From Nemertoderma westbladi (taxonomy: Eukaryota > Xenacoelomorpha > Nemertodermatida > Nemertodermatidae), in contig JAUCBJ010006807.1 of the NCBI GenBank assembly GCA_032718475.1, forward strand, positions 1 through 64,000: 64,000 nt of DNA, in the 5' to 3' direction. The notes under the pieces are model-generated. The model saw nothing but the letters and a program-made list of their open reading frames with translations, was not told the DNA's origin and did not search any database. The first letter of the stretch is position 1. Each line of letters starts with the position of its first letter. This document shows positions 22,701 through 31,836 of this stretch, one piece after another. Both the position numbers and the translations under genes were made by a program.

Positions 22701-23028
22701 GAAAATCCAACCCAAGAATATTGTCAGTAATGTCTGCAATATAAAACGTCCTTTGAAATATTCTACGGAGCATTTTTACTCGGATAGTTGCTTTCCCATG
22801 GACGTTGATGTTGGACCCTGATACTGTAGTGAGTTTAGTTGTTGTATGATTCCAAATACAATTTTTCACAGTGTTTGGTTGGAGTACAGAGACTTGTGAT
22901 CCCGTATCCACAAGGAAGGAAGTAGAACATTCTTGCGAGTTTACTGAGTCTAGTAGTGCCGCGGTAAACAAGAATACGGCTGCACCTTCACCCTCAGTGT
23001 TCGCAGCTTTTACACTGAGGGTATCTAG
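19759..23028 (-). CDS. pol: Gypsy-2 pol: protease, reverse transcriptase, RNase H, integrase
   Basis: 1089 codons read in the -1 frame relative to gag, entered by frameshifting at 23028-23034; the first in-frame ATG would be inside the protease region, so no independent start is expected. Domains in order: aspartic protease (FLVDTGSQVSVL), reverse transcriptase with intact YVDD (VFIYVDDIII), RNase H (TSDASNIAIGG, YTDHKPL), H2C2 integrase zinc domain (His..His..Cys-x2-Cys around 20830-20930), integrase core with Asp (HTDIVGPL), Asp (STDRGSQY) and Glu (NGKIERFHR), and a C-terminal domain ending in a Lys/Arg-rich tail. All catalytic residues I can check are present. The protein makes and integrates the cDNA of the element. 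Confidence 0.92.
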   Translation of the reverse strand, partial: LDTLSVKAANTEGEGAAVFLFTAALLDSVNSQECSTSFLVDTGSQVSVLQPNTVKNCIWNHTTTKLTTVSGSNINVHGKATIRVKMLRRIFQRTFYIADITDNILGLDFLSNFKLILDCGEKQIIDKDTLLSRQLQTSNSKSFGIRKVTLTHPNDCLNKLLTNYSELFDPELAFQGPPKTDTVHRIITTDCQPIHAKPRQLSGQKLIIAKEAFADLQEKGVIRPSSSPWASPLHMAPKHNQKDQWRPCGDYRGLNRVTQPDRYPVPHISHFHNQFKGTTVFSKIDLTRAYNQVAVNPEDIPKTAVVTPFGLYEFVRMPYGLKNAGQTLQRHMNEAFGDLPFVFIYVDDIIIHSTDNDEHYQHLEIVFERLRKYNLKANYSKCVWFQSSLVFLGYLVSSEGISPPKERVEALNSMPEPTSYNELRRVLGMFNFYRRHIPNYSSITNILQTLLNSTQPTSKKLPKRNFIDDEWTEEHSAAFASLKKSLSNAITLHHPSTTDCPVSITITSDASNIAIGGALHEVDLQEDASPLGFYSRRLTEREQKWSPFERELLAAYELAVRYREIIEGRHVTLYTDHKPLVGAFDKASSLSPRQNRQLSFLAEYIDKIEYIPGNTNIVADTLSRQVAATHIDSFGLDELAEAQSIDTNLLSKPTSFNIKTFNIASGKPLLCDTSTPYPRPIVPETLQKVIFDELHNLSHPGIKATIRLITDRYIWINAKRDIANLCRQCIPCQTAKINRHTKAPLEPLPFSNRFSHLHTDIVGPLPELDNQPYRYLTTFIDRETGWVEAAPVSSITAVAIATAFLNYWFARFGVPLQLSTDRGSQYESELFAEVAKLIGFHRMRTTAYHPQANGKIERFHRVLKASLKARGSDWLSSLPIILFSHRITPSHVTGISPFELVTGTLPLIPSSLVVPTDVTYNHDFVKLLHKHVSKLGFIAQSKYMDQPNPNRLIKSYIPTALQTSDKVFVRVDRVRKSLEAPYQGPFRVISRTDKHFTLETPSGSKVISIDRLKPYLDFRRKMKTVQPSSEPRDQVINTTAVPVTIDTFPGSGINNLDQDPKTIIDDTSRKFIKTRSGKKYVRFSDLPIK

Positions 23029-23034
23029 TTTCCC
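22990..23034 (-). promoter_or_regulatory. Programmed -1 ribosomal frameshift signal of Gypsy-2
   Basis: On the minus strand the heptamer GGGAAAC (23034-23028) sits in the gag frame as G GGA AAC and is followed directly by the gag stop TAG (23027-23025). Five bases after the heptamer comes a perfect 11-bp hairpin, ACCCTCAGTGT (23022-23012) pairing with ACACTGAGGGT (23000-22990), with an 11-nt loop. Slippage by -1 enters the long open pol frame. Confidence 0.92.
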
Positions 23035-23888
23035 GCGTCGTGTTGAGCGGGGGGAACGGGCGAACTTGAACGCGAACCGGCCCTCGACGAAGGATCCATA
23101 GATCGCGGTTTACGTCCAGGCCAGCGACACCAATCTTTACACTTTTTCGCATTCTCGCCGTAAAACACGTGGTACCGACATACTTTCGGTTTCTGGCCCT
23201 CGGAAAATGGATAGAGGGCACCGAATGAACCGTACGATTGTGGCTGCCTCGTTTTCGGTTTGTATTCATACTGCTGGGGCTGGGGTCTATCCTGATAATC
23301 GCCATACGGGGTCGATGGTTGAACTTTGGCTACAGCGTGTGTAGGTTGGTTTCCGGTGAATTGCAGGATTGTGTCAGCGAGGGAAGCAAATTCCTCAGGT
23401 GGCAGACTCAGATGAGCGAGTAAAGCGGATCTTGCTGTGATTGGAAGGGCTTGAAGCAACTTGTGACGGACGAGGTCGTCGTCAGCTGTCAGGTTGCATT
23501 GTTGCAACTTCCTTTTGATTCGTAGGTAGACCAGTGACGGCTTCTGCCCGTCAAGCGTAACTTGGCCTAGAGCCTCCTCTAGCAATTCAGATTTTGTCTT
23601 TTGGTAGAGGTTTAATATCGTAGCTTTTATGTTGGTGTAGGTATCGATGTCAGCAGATATGTTTATCGCAACATCCTCCGGTAGATTCGCCATGACGTGG
23701 TGAAATTTCGTAGTTTCGTTGGTAATACCTGACAATGCGAAGTGCGATTCCAGGGTTCTGAACCAAACTTCAGGGTTCGACCTGAAAAAGACAGGAGGTT
23801 TTACTGATATCCGGTTTACCGGCAGACCGGTTGGATTGTTGTTATCGATACCCGCTTGCTCTACTCCGTCGGCTGGTCCGTCTGGCAT
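23025..23888 (-). CDS. gag: Gypsy-2 gag
   Basis: 287 residues from the first ATG (23886-23888) after the primer-binding site; the frame is open further upstream but only through non-ATG codons that overlap that site. The capsid-like part starts at Pro-Pro-Val-Phe-Phe-Arg-Ser-Asn-Pro-Glu-Val-Trp-Phe and continues as a helical region. The C-terminus has the Cys-His-Cys-Cys finger (CRYHVFYGENAKKCKDWC) that marks CsRn1/Kabuki elements, followed by an Arg/Ser/Pro-rich tail. It forms the particle and binds element RNA. Confidence 0.9.
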   Translation of the reverse strand: MPDGPADGVEQAGIDNNNPTGLPVNRISVKPPVFFRSNPEVWFRTLESHFALSGITNETTKFHHVMANLPEDVAINISADIDTYTNIKATILNLYQKTKSELLEEALGQVTLDGQKPSLVYLRIKRKLQQCNLTADDDLVRHKLLQALPITARSALLAHLSLPPEEFASLADTILQFTGNQPTHAVAKVQPSTPYGDYQDRPQPQQYEYKPKTRQPQSYGSFGALYPFSEGQKPKVCRYHVFYGENAKKCKDWCRWPGRKPRSMDPSSRAGSRSSSPVPPAQHDAGN

Positions 23889-23954
23889 TATTGCTGTATT
23901 GTGTTGTATTGATAAATTATGTGTATTAAAGGTTCTGGCTGTCCGGGTCACCAA

Positions 23955-24222
23955 TATAACGAAGGTAGTTGGGAGAACAACATATAATATCGTTATCTCA
24001 TAAAGTCAGTGTAATACCATTCGGATGTTCAATACATATACAATATATATAACAAGCAATACGATATACAGATACATATATATATATATAAATGCCATCA
24101 GTCAGTCAGTACCGAGCTCCTGGCTCCTGGTACAGTCGTAGTACAGTAGTACCTATCAGAACAGTCAGTCATCTTATTATTATTATTTCTCCCAGGTATC
24201 ACACGGAGCGACCACCACTACA
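23955..24222 (-). repeat. 5' LTR of Gypsy-2
   Basis: 268 bp, followed on the element strand by TTGGTGACCC. Confidence 0.93.
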
Positions 24223-24444
24223 GTACCGGTAGGTATATTAAACAGCCTCTGCCTTTAAACATCCTCTGCCTATTGCTATAATAATAGGCTGATAATAGAC
24301 CCCTAACAGCCTAAGGCAGGTATAGCGTATAGATCGGCAGCGTCACTGAAAGTACAATTTATAGAATTTAAATTTCCCTCTACTACCAGAGAACTCAATA
24401 TTCTCACTGGATTTTACACTTACCTTAGCAGCTCCCTACCACGC

Positions 24445-24531
24445 ACCTTAACAAGCTACCACCGACCTTAGCACGCTACCACCGACCTTAGCACGCTACC
24501 ACCGACCTTAGCACGCTACCACCGACCTTAG
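24445..24531 (+). repeat. 20-bp tandem repeat, about 4.5 copies
   Basis: The unit is ACCTTAGCACGCTACCACCG; the inner copies are identical, the outer ones diverged. Confidence 0.9.
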
Positions 24532-25074
24532 CTTTTACCACGCACCTTAGGCATTCCTACTCATGACAGCATGAGCTACTGAACCACTTAAACAATGTTG
24601 TACGAATAGCTATAGTAAATGCAAATGAGGACTTAATGTAATCTTTATAGCAAGTTTAATTCGAACAAAATAAAATTTTGAATATCCACGGCTTTTATGA
24701 GGATATAATTCTATACCGCTCCATGAAAACAGGATATTATCGTGCATAAAATATACGGTTTTCACCAATACTAAATCAAATTATGAAATACTTGGGGCGT
24801 ACCTACATATTTACAAATTAAATCTCAAACAATAATACCTTTTACATAATAATTGGTACAAATAATTACAAATTCAAACTTTACATATTTAAGGCTTTAT
24901 TAAGTAAGTACAATATAAATCTAAATTAAATTCACCAATATAAATCTATTGTATCTCAAATATTGCATAAATTCAAAACAATCACAAATACAAATGCTAC
25001 CTTTATAAAATAAATTGCATAAGTTCGGAATAATTTCGAATATAAGTAAATGAAATCACAAGAAAGGCTCACAA

Positions 25075-25088
25075 GTCTTCCGTCTAAA
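25075..25088 (-). repeat. Copy of the element-D palindrome (diverged)
   Basis: AGGCTCACAAGTCT, part of a segment of about 55 bp (from TGAAATCACAAGAAAGG) that recurs at about 25515-25570. Confidence 0.6.
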
Positions 25089-25205
25089 CTCTTGCCTTCT
25101 ATTTTACTGCAAATAAAAAAATACTGCTTCTTTATATAAAATATAAATTGCAAAATATTCGAAACAATAAATCGCGTAAGTTTAGAATGACTTACAAATA
25201 TAACA

Positions 25206-25325
25206 CTTTCTAAATACAAATCTTTCTAAATACAAAACTTTCTAAATATAAAACTTTCTAAATATAAATCTTTCTAAATACAAATCTTTCTAAATACAAA
25301 TCTTTCTAAATATAAAACTTTCTAG
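25206..25325 (+). repeat. 16-bp tandem repeat, AT-rich
   Basis: The unit is close to CTTTCTAAATACAAAT, with about seven copies, some reading ATATAAAA. Confidence 0.8.
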
Positions 25326-25330
25326 AAAAT

Positions 25331-25500
25331 TGCATAAATTTGAAACAATATAAATTGCATAAATTTGAAACAATATAAATTGCATAAATTTGAAACAATA
25401 TAAATTGCATAAATTTGAAACAATATAAATTGCATAAATTTGAAACAATATAAATTGCATAAATTTGAAACAATATAAATTGCATAAATTTGAAATCACT
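25331..25500 (+). repeat. 25-bp tandem repeat, about seven copies
   Basis: The unit TGCATAAATTTGAAACAATATAAAT repeats head to tail almost without change. Frames across it on the minus strand are artefacts of the repeat. Confidence 0.92.
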
Positions 25501-25528
25501 TGTGTTCTTTTAAATGAAATCATAAGAA

Positions 25529-25542
25529 AGGCTCACGAGTCT
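25529..25542 (-). repeat. Copy of the element-D palindrome
   Basis: AGGCTCACGAGTCT, within the second copy of the duplicated 55-bp segment. Confidence 0.6.
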
Positions 25543-25654
25543 TCCGTCCACTCTTGCCTTCCATTTTATCATTTTGTGGATTGAGCACGGCCGCGTCCTC
25601 GAAAACTGCGTATAGGCGACTTGGCTCGTACTACAGGGCTTAAGGGGCGAGTCA

Positions 25655-28600
25655 CTAGTTTACCTTGGACGTTGGGAGACGGTGCGACCATTTCCTCGCA
25701 AGCTCGCCTTTTAGTAATCCCAAATCCTCTTCCGACTCCTCGTGCCGACTGGTTGTATCCACCGTTGGCAAAACGTCTGGGAACGCGCGGGAAGCGGACG
25801 ATGCAGACCCAAGAGAAACTTGCGCCCCCTTTTGATCGGCTGGTATATGTCCCAATCCTCCTTGTGGTTCTCTGGGAAGTGACACCGTATCCTGAGTAAC
25901 GCGAATAGTCGGTTCACATCCCTTTCTTTCTTCAATATTTATAGTTTTCTTTAGTTGTTGGCTCACCTTTTGAACCCTTATGATCCTGTTCTGTCCGTCC
26001 TCCCGAGGGTGACGTGCAGACGGCGCAACCGGAGTAGCTGGTATGTTGGTCGCCTCTAGGATCTCCTCTTCCTCGAATACGCTCGCTCGTATGCGTTTGT
26101 GGTAGAAGGCGGCTCAGTACGCCCATGCGACGGTTAACCAAGCTCCCTTGTTTCGCTTTTCTGTTCGGAAACGATCAAATTCACCATACGTGATACGATT
26201 GACAACTTTCTGGAAGTTCCATGTATTCTTATTGTCAGGGTGAATCTGTAACAAATATTCGCGCACAACTCTAAATCCACTATCATGAGGCAAAATATCA
26301 ACTACCTCGATTATTTCGTCATATTGTGGCATAGCGGAGATATATCCTTCCGACATCATAGTTTGGGGATTTACCGCCCAAAATCCAAGATGTGCTCTCA
26401 TCGGGAATTGTCTTCTTTGTGCCGATACATGTTCGTCAGCTAAATCTTCCCAATCATCAAACAGTTTTCTCACGAGTTTTACAGATTTGTGTTCGTAAGG
26501 TATGTCTCGCAATTGACATTCAGATGCTCGATGTCCCTTTATATTGCAATATGAGCATTGAGCCATAAATCTCCAGCAAGTATAAAATGTATGGGACCCT
26601 TGATCTCCACACCATCCACAAATCAGTTGAGTCGTAGTAATGTGTTTTCCACTACATTTCGTCGAATGATGTCCAGCGACACCACATTTACCACACATCG
26701 TATTAGCAGGGTACCACACTCGCTCATATATAAGATCTCCAATTGGTCGAGCGCTTCCTCCCACACTATAGTCATAATCGTCTGGATCTACAGGATGGTA
26801 TGTTTCAGAAGGTTGTATGCAAACTACAGCATCTGTTGCTTCAAGTTGACGAATCTCCGTCTGAGATTTCTTCGGGAGGTTCCTTTCAATCTCAAGAAGT
26901 TCCTCTAGAGGATCATCAATAGTCGTCGTTACGTCGAAATCATCACCTAAGCGACCGATAGGCGCGCGCGTCTGCCGTGATTCGTCTGTAACCTCCACGA
27001 TACGTTCTCCTTCATAAGGTAACAATGTAAACATAGATGGTCTTTCGATAAGAGATCCCGCACAGCGAAGATACACGTCTCAAAATATACTAAATCTTGC
27101 TCGAGTAAAGGCATTGCACTGAGCGTCGGAATTGTAGAAGGGTTCGAGAAATCGTCTAAACACGTCGGTATGAATTCTCCCTTCCTCGTAGAACGTGTGT
27201 CCTTCTCCGAGACAAAGTGGATGTCTTTTAAGAGTTCGAGACACAATGTCGGCGATTAAGCAAACATTCACTGATGACTCTATCGCTAAATAATATTGTA
27301 GTACTGCTCTTGGAGGCGAAGTGATAGCCCAATATACGCATCCTCTCCATTTAAGCTGTGATTCAAACTCGTTTATATCCGGAGTATCACCTTCTCCATA
27401 CGTTTCGATATACTTGGTTCTTTTACTTTCCTTGTAATCCCAATTAAACAACAGGTAGGAAATGTATCCAGTTCCAGTCTTCTGAGTGTCATACTCACGG
27501 AAAAATCCTTGTTCTATAGACCACAGTATAAGAGGTCGAGTGTCGACGTAAGGTGTCGGTAATCGGTCGTCACTGTCCGACATGCCGGCGAAGTCGCTAA
27601 TTAAATCCTCTCTCACTCCTGATCCAATCTTTACAACGGTTTTATCTAAAATAATATTTCTTACCATCTTTGGTAACATTCTAGCGTCGATGTTGCAGGC
27701 TTGGTCCATCTTCTTTACTATGTTAGTAATCAGATGGTGCCGCTTAGTGTTTCCTGGAGGTATCGGCATTCGCTTGTCGCTCTTTTGTCTACTAAAAACG
27801 TGCAAAACTCCGTCTGCCGCTCTAATTTGTATAGTCTTGGAAGTCAGACTCTGTTGATGGCTGCAGCCCTCATTGTCATAAAACATGTAACCATTTTCTT
27901 GAAATGATCTAAGCGTCCTGTTCCATTCGTCCAGTAATTCTTCCGAAGGTTGCCAAATCTTCTCTATGTCCCTCTCATCCTCGAAACGAATAACTTTACC
28001 TTGCCAATTCGTGGCGATGTCTGTATCCGATTCAAAGGTTCCTGTTCCGATCCATAAGCGAATTGTTCTGGTCAAATATCCTTTTAGGTTGCTCGGAGCT
28101 ATATCAGCGCCAGCTCTATCCAGTTCCCTAAAGTCTTGAATATGAGGCGGAACATTATGCACGACCTTTTGCGTAATATGTCTACATAAATCATATATCT
28201 TAACCATATCGCTTAGAACAACTGCAGGAAGAAACTCTAAGTTTGAAATGATTTCCGGATGATCCACAATAGGTATTTCGTACGTCGTATCTTCTCGGAC
28301 TGGTATACAAATAGGGAAATTGAATGTTGTACTCAATGGTTTCGTGGTCAAAGTACTACGCGGTTGCATTTCTCTTGTCCTTTCCGGGGATGCAATCTGT
28401 AGCCTCTGAATAACGTTTTGGGCAAAGTTTATACTTTCGAAAATTTCCGGTGTCATCTCCTTAGCTGAAGTTTGATCGTGTGACGTCCAATGGTAAGGTA
28501 GGCTCGCGAGTCTTCCGCCCCATTCTTCCATCTCACCTTCCTCGAAAGCCTTATAGGCTCTATATAGGCTAAGAGCTTCTTTCTTTTCGCGGGTTGACTG

Positions 28601-29287
28601 AGTCACCTCTTCCAGCGTAAGTTCAAATGCATCGGGTTCAACAATCTTAGGTGGGCAAACGACAATTTCTCCCGCCTTTGGTCCACACATAGCAAATGAA
28701 TGATACGGATTCGATAAAGGATACCTTCCTTCCTGGTAATGTAGTTGTTGATGGTTCGAACACCTCGCCAATATCGGTTCGGGATTTTCCTTATTCAAAC
28801 GCATCGGAATCGCCTTTTGTTGTTCGCGCATACAAGCACCACATTGATAATAAAGTTTGTAAAGTGAAAAGGCTTCCTTCGTTTCTCTATCGTCTCCTCG
28901 AGTTCGTCTGTAAAGATGCATTCCATCGAATTCATCGCGTACCGCAGGCATAGGTTCATGTGCCTTCAGGTATTGCATGGTATGATACAAACGACTTATT
29001 TCGGTATCGGGGTCTTCACTGATATCTCCCGTATCACATAAAGCATCGTACGGATAAAGTTCGTTGAAGGTTTTACGTAAACTTTCGATTCTTTCATTTA
29101 ACGTGTTCTGCCTTCTCTTTAATACCGTCGAGTCATATTTAGTCTATGCGAGTTTTGCTGTACTTTCTGATAATTCCTTTATACCAAATATAGTGTAGTC
29201 ATTAGCTCCAAATCGTTCGAATGGCGCTGCTGCTTCCTCTTGGATATCATATCCCCATCTCGGCTCTCCATATATCCCCTTTGCCAT
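25655..29287 (-). pseudogene. ORF3 of BEL/Pao element D-minus: DEDD-type exonuclease and triple zinc-knuckle protein, three in-frame stops
   Basis: One reading frame from ATG 29287 to 25655 (about 1210 codons) is interrupted only by TAG 29144-29146, TGA 27080-27082 and TGA 26114-26116; I find no frameshift. An N-terminal region has Cys-x2-Cys...Cys-x2-His (about residues 150-180). Around residue 469 YDNEG gives an Asp-x-Glu motif followed by a beta-strand-like IQIRAADGVLHVF, and near residue 555 KIGSGVRED gives the second acidic motif of WRN/RNase D-type 3'-5' exonucleases. A third region (LKWRGCVYW...YYLAIES) aligns with the corresponding part of the element A protein. Three CCHC knuckles follow (about 862-922), then an acidic and a charged tail. 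It lies downstream of a BEL/Pao integrase on the same strand, in the env position; I see no signal peptide or membrane segment. The role, perhaps trimming of cDNA or RNA ends, is inference. Confidence 0.65.
28500..28513 (-). repeat. Copy of the element-D palindrome inside ORF3
   Basis: AGGCTCGCGAGTCT. On the coding strand it is GGAAGACTCGCGAGCCTACC and encodes GRLASLP, the same peptide as in the pol linker of element D-plus. Confidence 0.75.
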
Positions 29288-29949
29288 TATTGGAAGTATG
29301 GTTACATAATCATTGCTACTAGAGGGAATACAACAGAGTTTATTGTTAGTTGTGAGGAGATTTGAGGGTTTTTTCGTCTGCCCTTTTTGGCTCGACAACG
29401 CTCCAGCCTCCTACCCATAGCCTAAGATCTAGGGTTTCTTTAATGACACACTGTTTCTTATCTAAATTTTTTTGCCGAAATAAAAACGAATTTGGGCTAA
29501 ACTGGCTGTGAGTCTAAAATACTCACTTTTGATCCCAAACTATTATCAGAAAATAAGCAGTCAAGAATTAGTAATATAGGGAAGTCTATTGGTTGACGTA
29601 ACTTATTGAAACAAGACCGTGTAAAATTTAATTAAATTTTAGAAAGGCTCGCGAGTCTTCCATTCTCTTGTTTCTCTAATTTTAAGTCCCACCCGACTGT
29701 ACCCTGAAATCCATTCACTGGAGAATCAATTTTAAAAATTTTTCAAATCCAAATGGATTGTCTAAAATTTCGAAAATGTCTCAATATTGTGAGTTCCAAG
29801 TAGAATTCCATTTCTTATACCTACAAATCCCGCTCCTATGTGACACATAAGGGTACTACCCTCAATGTTCACATATAAAGACAATGGAATTCTACTGCTG
29901 TCTTTACTACAGTGTACAGGTACGTGGAAATCTATTTGTAAACTCCTTA
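29288..29949 (-). other. Non-coding interval between element D-minus pol and ORF3
   Basis: AT-rich; it holds one copy of the palindrome (29645-29658, AGGCTCGCGAGTCT). The ORF3 frame is open upstream to about 29398 but without an ATG. Confidence 0.5.
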
Positions 29950-30735
29950 TTATTTACTAACATTAGTTGGAGACTTGTAATCTCCAGACTCGTTTCGAGT
30001 CTCTTCAAGAAGTACGAGACATTGGGTCGGTCTATCTACCGTACGACCGTCAATTGTCCGTACTGTCACGGTTCTTGTCACTCCATCCATAGATGGATGT
30101 GTGTCTAAAATAACACCAGTTATCCAGAAGCGTCTTTTTAAATTCACTTCTGCTAACAGTACATGATCTCCCGCTTTTAAAGGTTGGGTGTTATTGTACC
30201 AAGTAGTTCTGGCAGAAATAGAGGGCAAATAATGATTTTGCCATATTTCCCAGAATTTGTTAGCTAGTAGTTGCGTGATTTTCCATGCTTTTCTACCGTA
30301 GCTATTGCCTTCTATTGCAATAGAAATAGGCATCAATGAAGTCGGTGCCTGCATTAGCAGGTGTGCAGGTGTTAAAGCAAACTGGGATTGTTTGTCATCG
30401 GGTACTAATACTATTGGTCTAGTGTTTAGTATTGCCTCGATTTCAACAAACAATGTGGTCAGTTGGTCGTCTGTCAAGATGTGGTGTACTGGAATTACTT
30501 TTGCCATGGCTGTTTTAATAGATCTTATCAATCTCTCCCAGACTCCGCCTCTCCATGGACTATCTGGAGGATTAAACTTCCAACAATTTTGTAAGGACGT
30601 AGTTCGTTTGAGATTTGATCATGATCTAATTTCTTAAAGGCTCTAGCAATTTCATTTCGAGCACCAACAAAGTTTGTACCTTGGTCTGAGTACAAGCATT
30701 TTACTAGTCCGCGTCTAGCGATAAATCGCCGCAAT
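29950..30735 (-). pseudogene. pol: BEL/Pao element D-minus: integrase C-terminal half, cut by the LTR of element A
   Basis: Coding starts directly at the outer edge of the LTR at 30736 (RRFIARRGLVK) and has the second catalytic Asp (YSDQGTNFVGARNE) and, after a one-base frameshift near 30590, the Glu motif (GGVWERLIRSIKTAMAK). The C-terminal DUF5641-type region (LTPAHLL, LKAGDHVLLAE) ends at 29950. It closely matches the + strand integrase at 53785-54372, so both belong to one family. The ORF3 gene follows on the same strand. The upstream half of this pol is not adjacent on the other side of element A. Confidence 0.85.
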
Positions 30736-31273
30736 TGTGACGGGATCCAGGAGGGATCCCGATTTATCCGATGTGGTATTTAGTCCACGCGTCCCCGCCG
30801 TGTATAAGAGTGAAATAAAGATAACTGAGTTCTGAAGTTCGGTGTATAATAATAGGTTATAGGATATAGATATACTGTGAATTGTACGGTAGGCGGGATA
30901 CGGTAACTAAAGTCCCGTGATCCCCTAACTAAACTAATTGACTGTACCCTACGCTAGCACTGCTGCACTGAGATAACTGAATCACTGATTAATAGGTTAT
31001 TGGTTATATTGCACGGTGGCCTTACTGCTACTCAATCGATGCCATTCCCCCCTCTGATTGGTTAATACCCTTGTTGGCGCCCCGTGGAGTATTCCCGTTC
31101 ACTCCACCTGTTCTCCCTGGGTTAGGGGTTTGGCCCCTGACCCTCTATTGTGTGCTTCCTTCCCACTCTTATTGGGATGGCACGAGTTGGTTAATTGCCC
31201 AATCTCGTGGCTCCCAATATTGCTTATCGGCTTACAACTTTATGGGGTGTTGGCGGGATTGAATAAGCTAACA
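30736..31273 (-). repeat. 3' LTR of element A
   Basis: 538 bp, TGTGACGGG..AAGCTAACA on the + strand. It carries an inverted repeat CGGGATCC-N5-GGATCCCG (30741-30761) near its outer end. It interrupts the D-minus integrase. Confidence 0.9.
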
Positions 31274-31283
31274 CTCCCCCCCA
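31274..31283 (-). other. Polypurine tract of element A
   Basis: The minus strand reads GGGGGGGGAG immediately before the 3' LTR, the expected primer for plus-strand DNA synthesis; the same run is present in copy C. Confidence 0.75.
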
Positions 31284-31836
31284 TGCTATCTTCCCGGTAA
31301 GAAGATAGCATCAACCAAAAAGTGCGTTACAATCCCGCTGGATCCCGATCTAGTATCGGGTGTGGGGTGGAATTCTTTTCTCTAGGAGCCGGCTTTCCAG
31401 GCCGCCCCCTATGGGTATGATAACGCTACCCTGTGTGCCTGGCGTCTCATGTCGGGCCGATCGCGCTCACCTCTTCACACGACCTTTGTTTCCCCAACAC
31501 TTTCGCCCTATCTCACCTTCACTCTCACCCTAGCTCTCTCACATTCGGACCTCCCCGTCCCTTACTCAGCCTCTTATTCTCCCCCTCCCACACTCTAGAA
31601 TCGCGTCCGCACTCTCTTTGCACTCCACTCTATCACTCCGTCCCTCAACCTCACTTCGACTGTTTTATCTCTCCTGACGAACCTCCCCCCCCTCTCGTGC
31701 CGTCGCACTCGAGAAGTATGAAATTGTCAGTTGTCTCGTCCATAGTGCCATAGTCAGTTATTCCCCCCAGTCCCACTAGCTAGTTGAGAAAGGTTGTATG
31801 ACTATAGTACTTACTCCAAACGTATGTATTTTACTG
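31284..31836 (-). other. 3' untranslated region of element A
   Basis: Non-coding, C/T-rich on the + strand, nearly identical to 56094-56645. Small + strand frames here are not supported. Confidence 0.6.

Larger units (their letters stand above)
19388..24222 (-). mobile_element. Gypsy-2: young CsRn1/Kabuki-type Gypsy LTR retrotransposon
   Basis: Complete structure on the minus strand: 5' LTR 23955-24222, primer-binding site TTGGTGACCCGGAC (23954-23941), gag, -1 frameshift signal, pol, polypurine stretch (about 19656-19668), 3' LTR 19388-19655. The element is bounded by GTAC at 19384-19387 and 24223-24226, a 4-bp target duplication. The LTRs are both 268 bp and I see a single difference between them. 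Gag and pol have no internal stop. This is therefore a recent and possibly still competent insertion. Confidence 0.93.
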
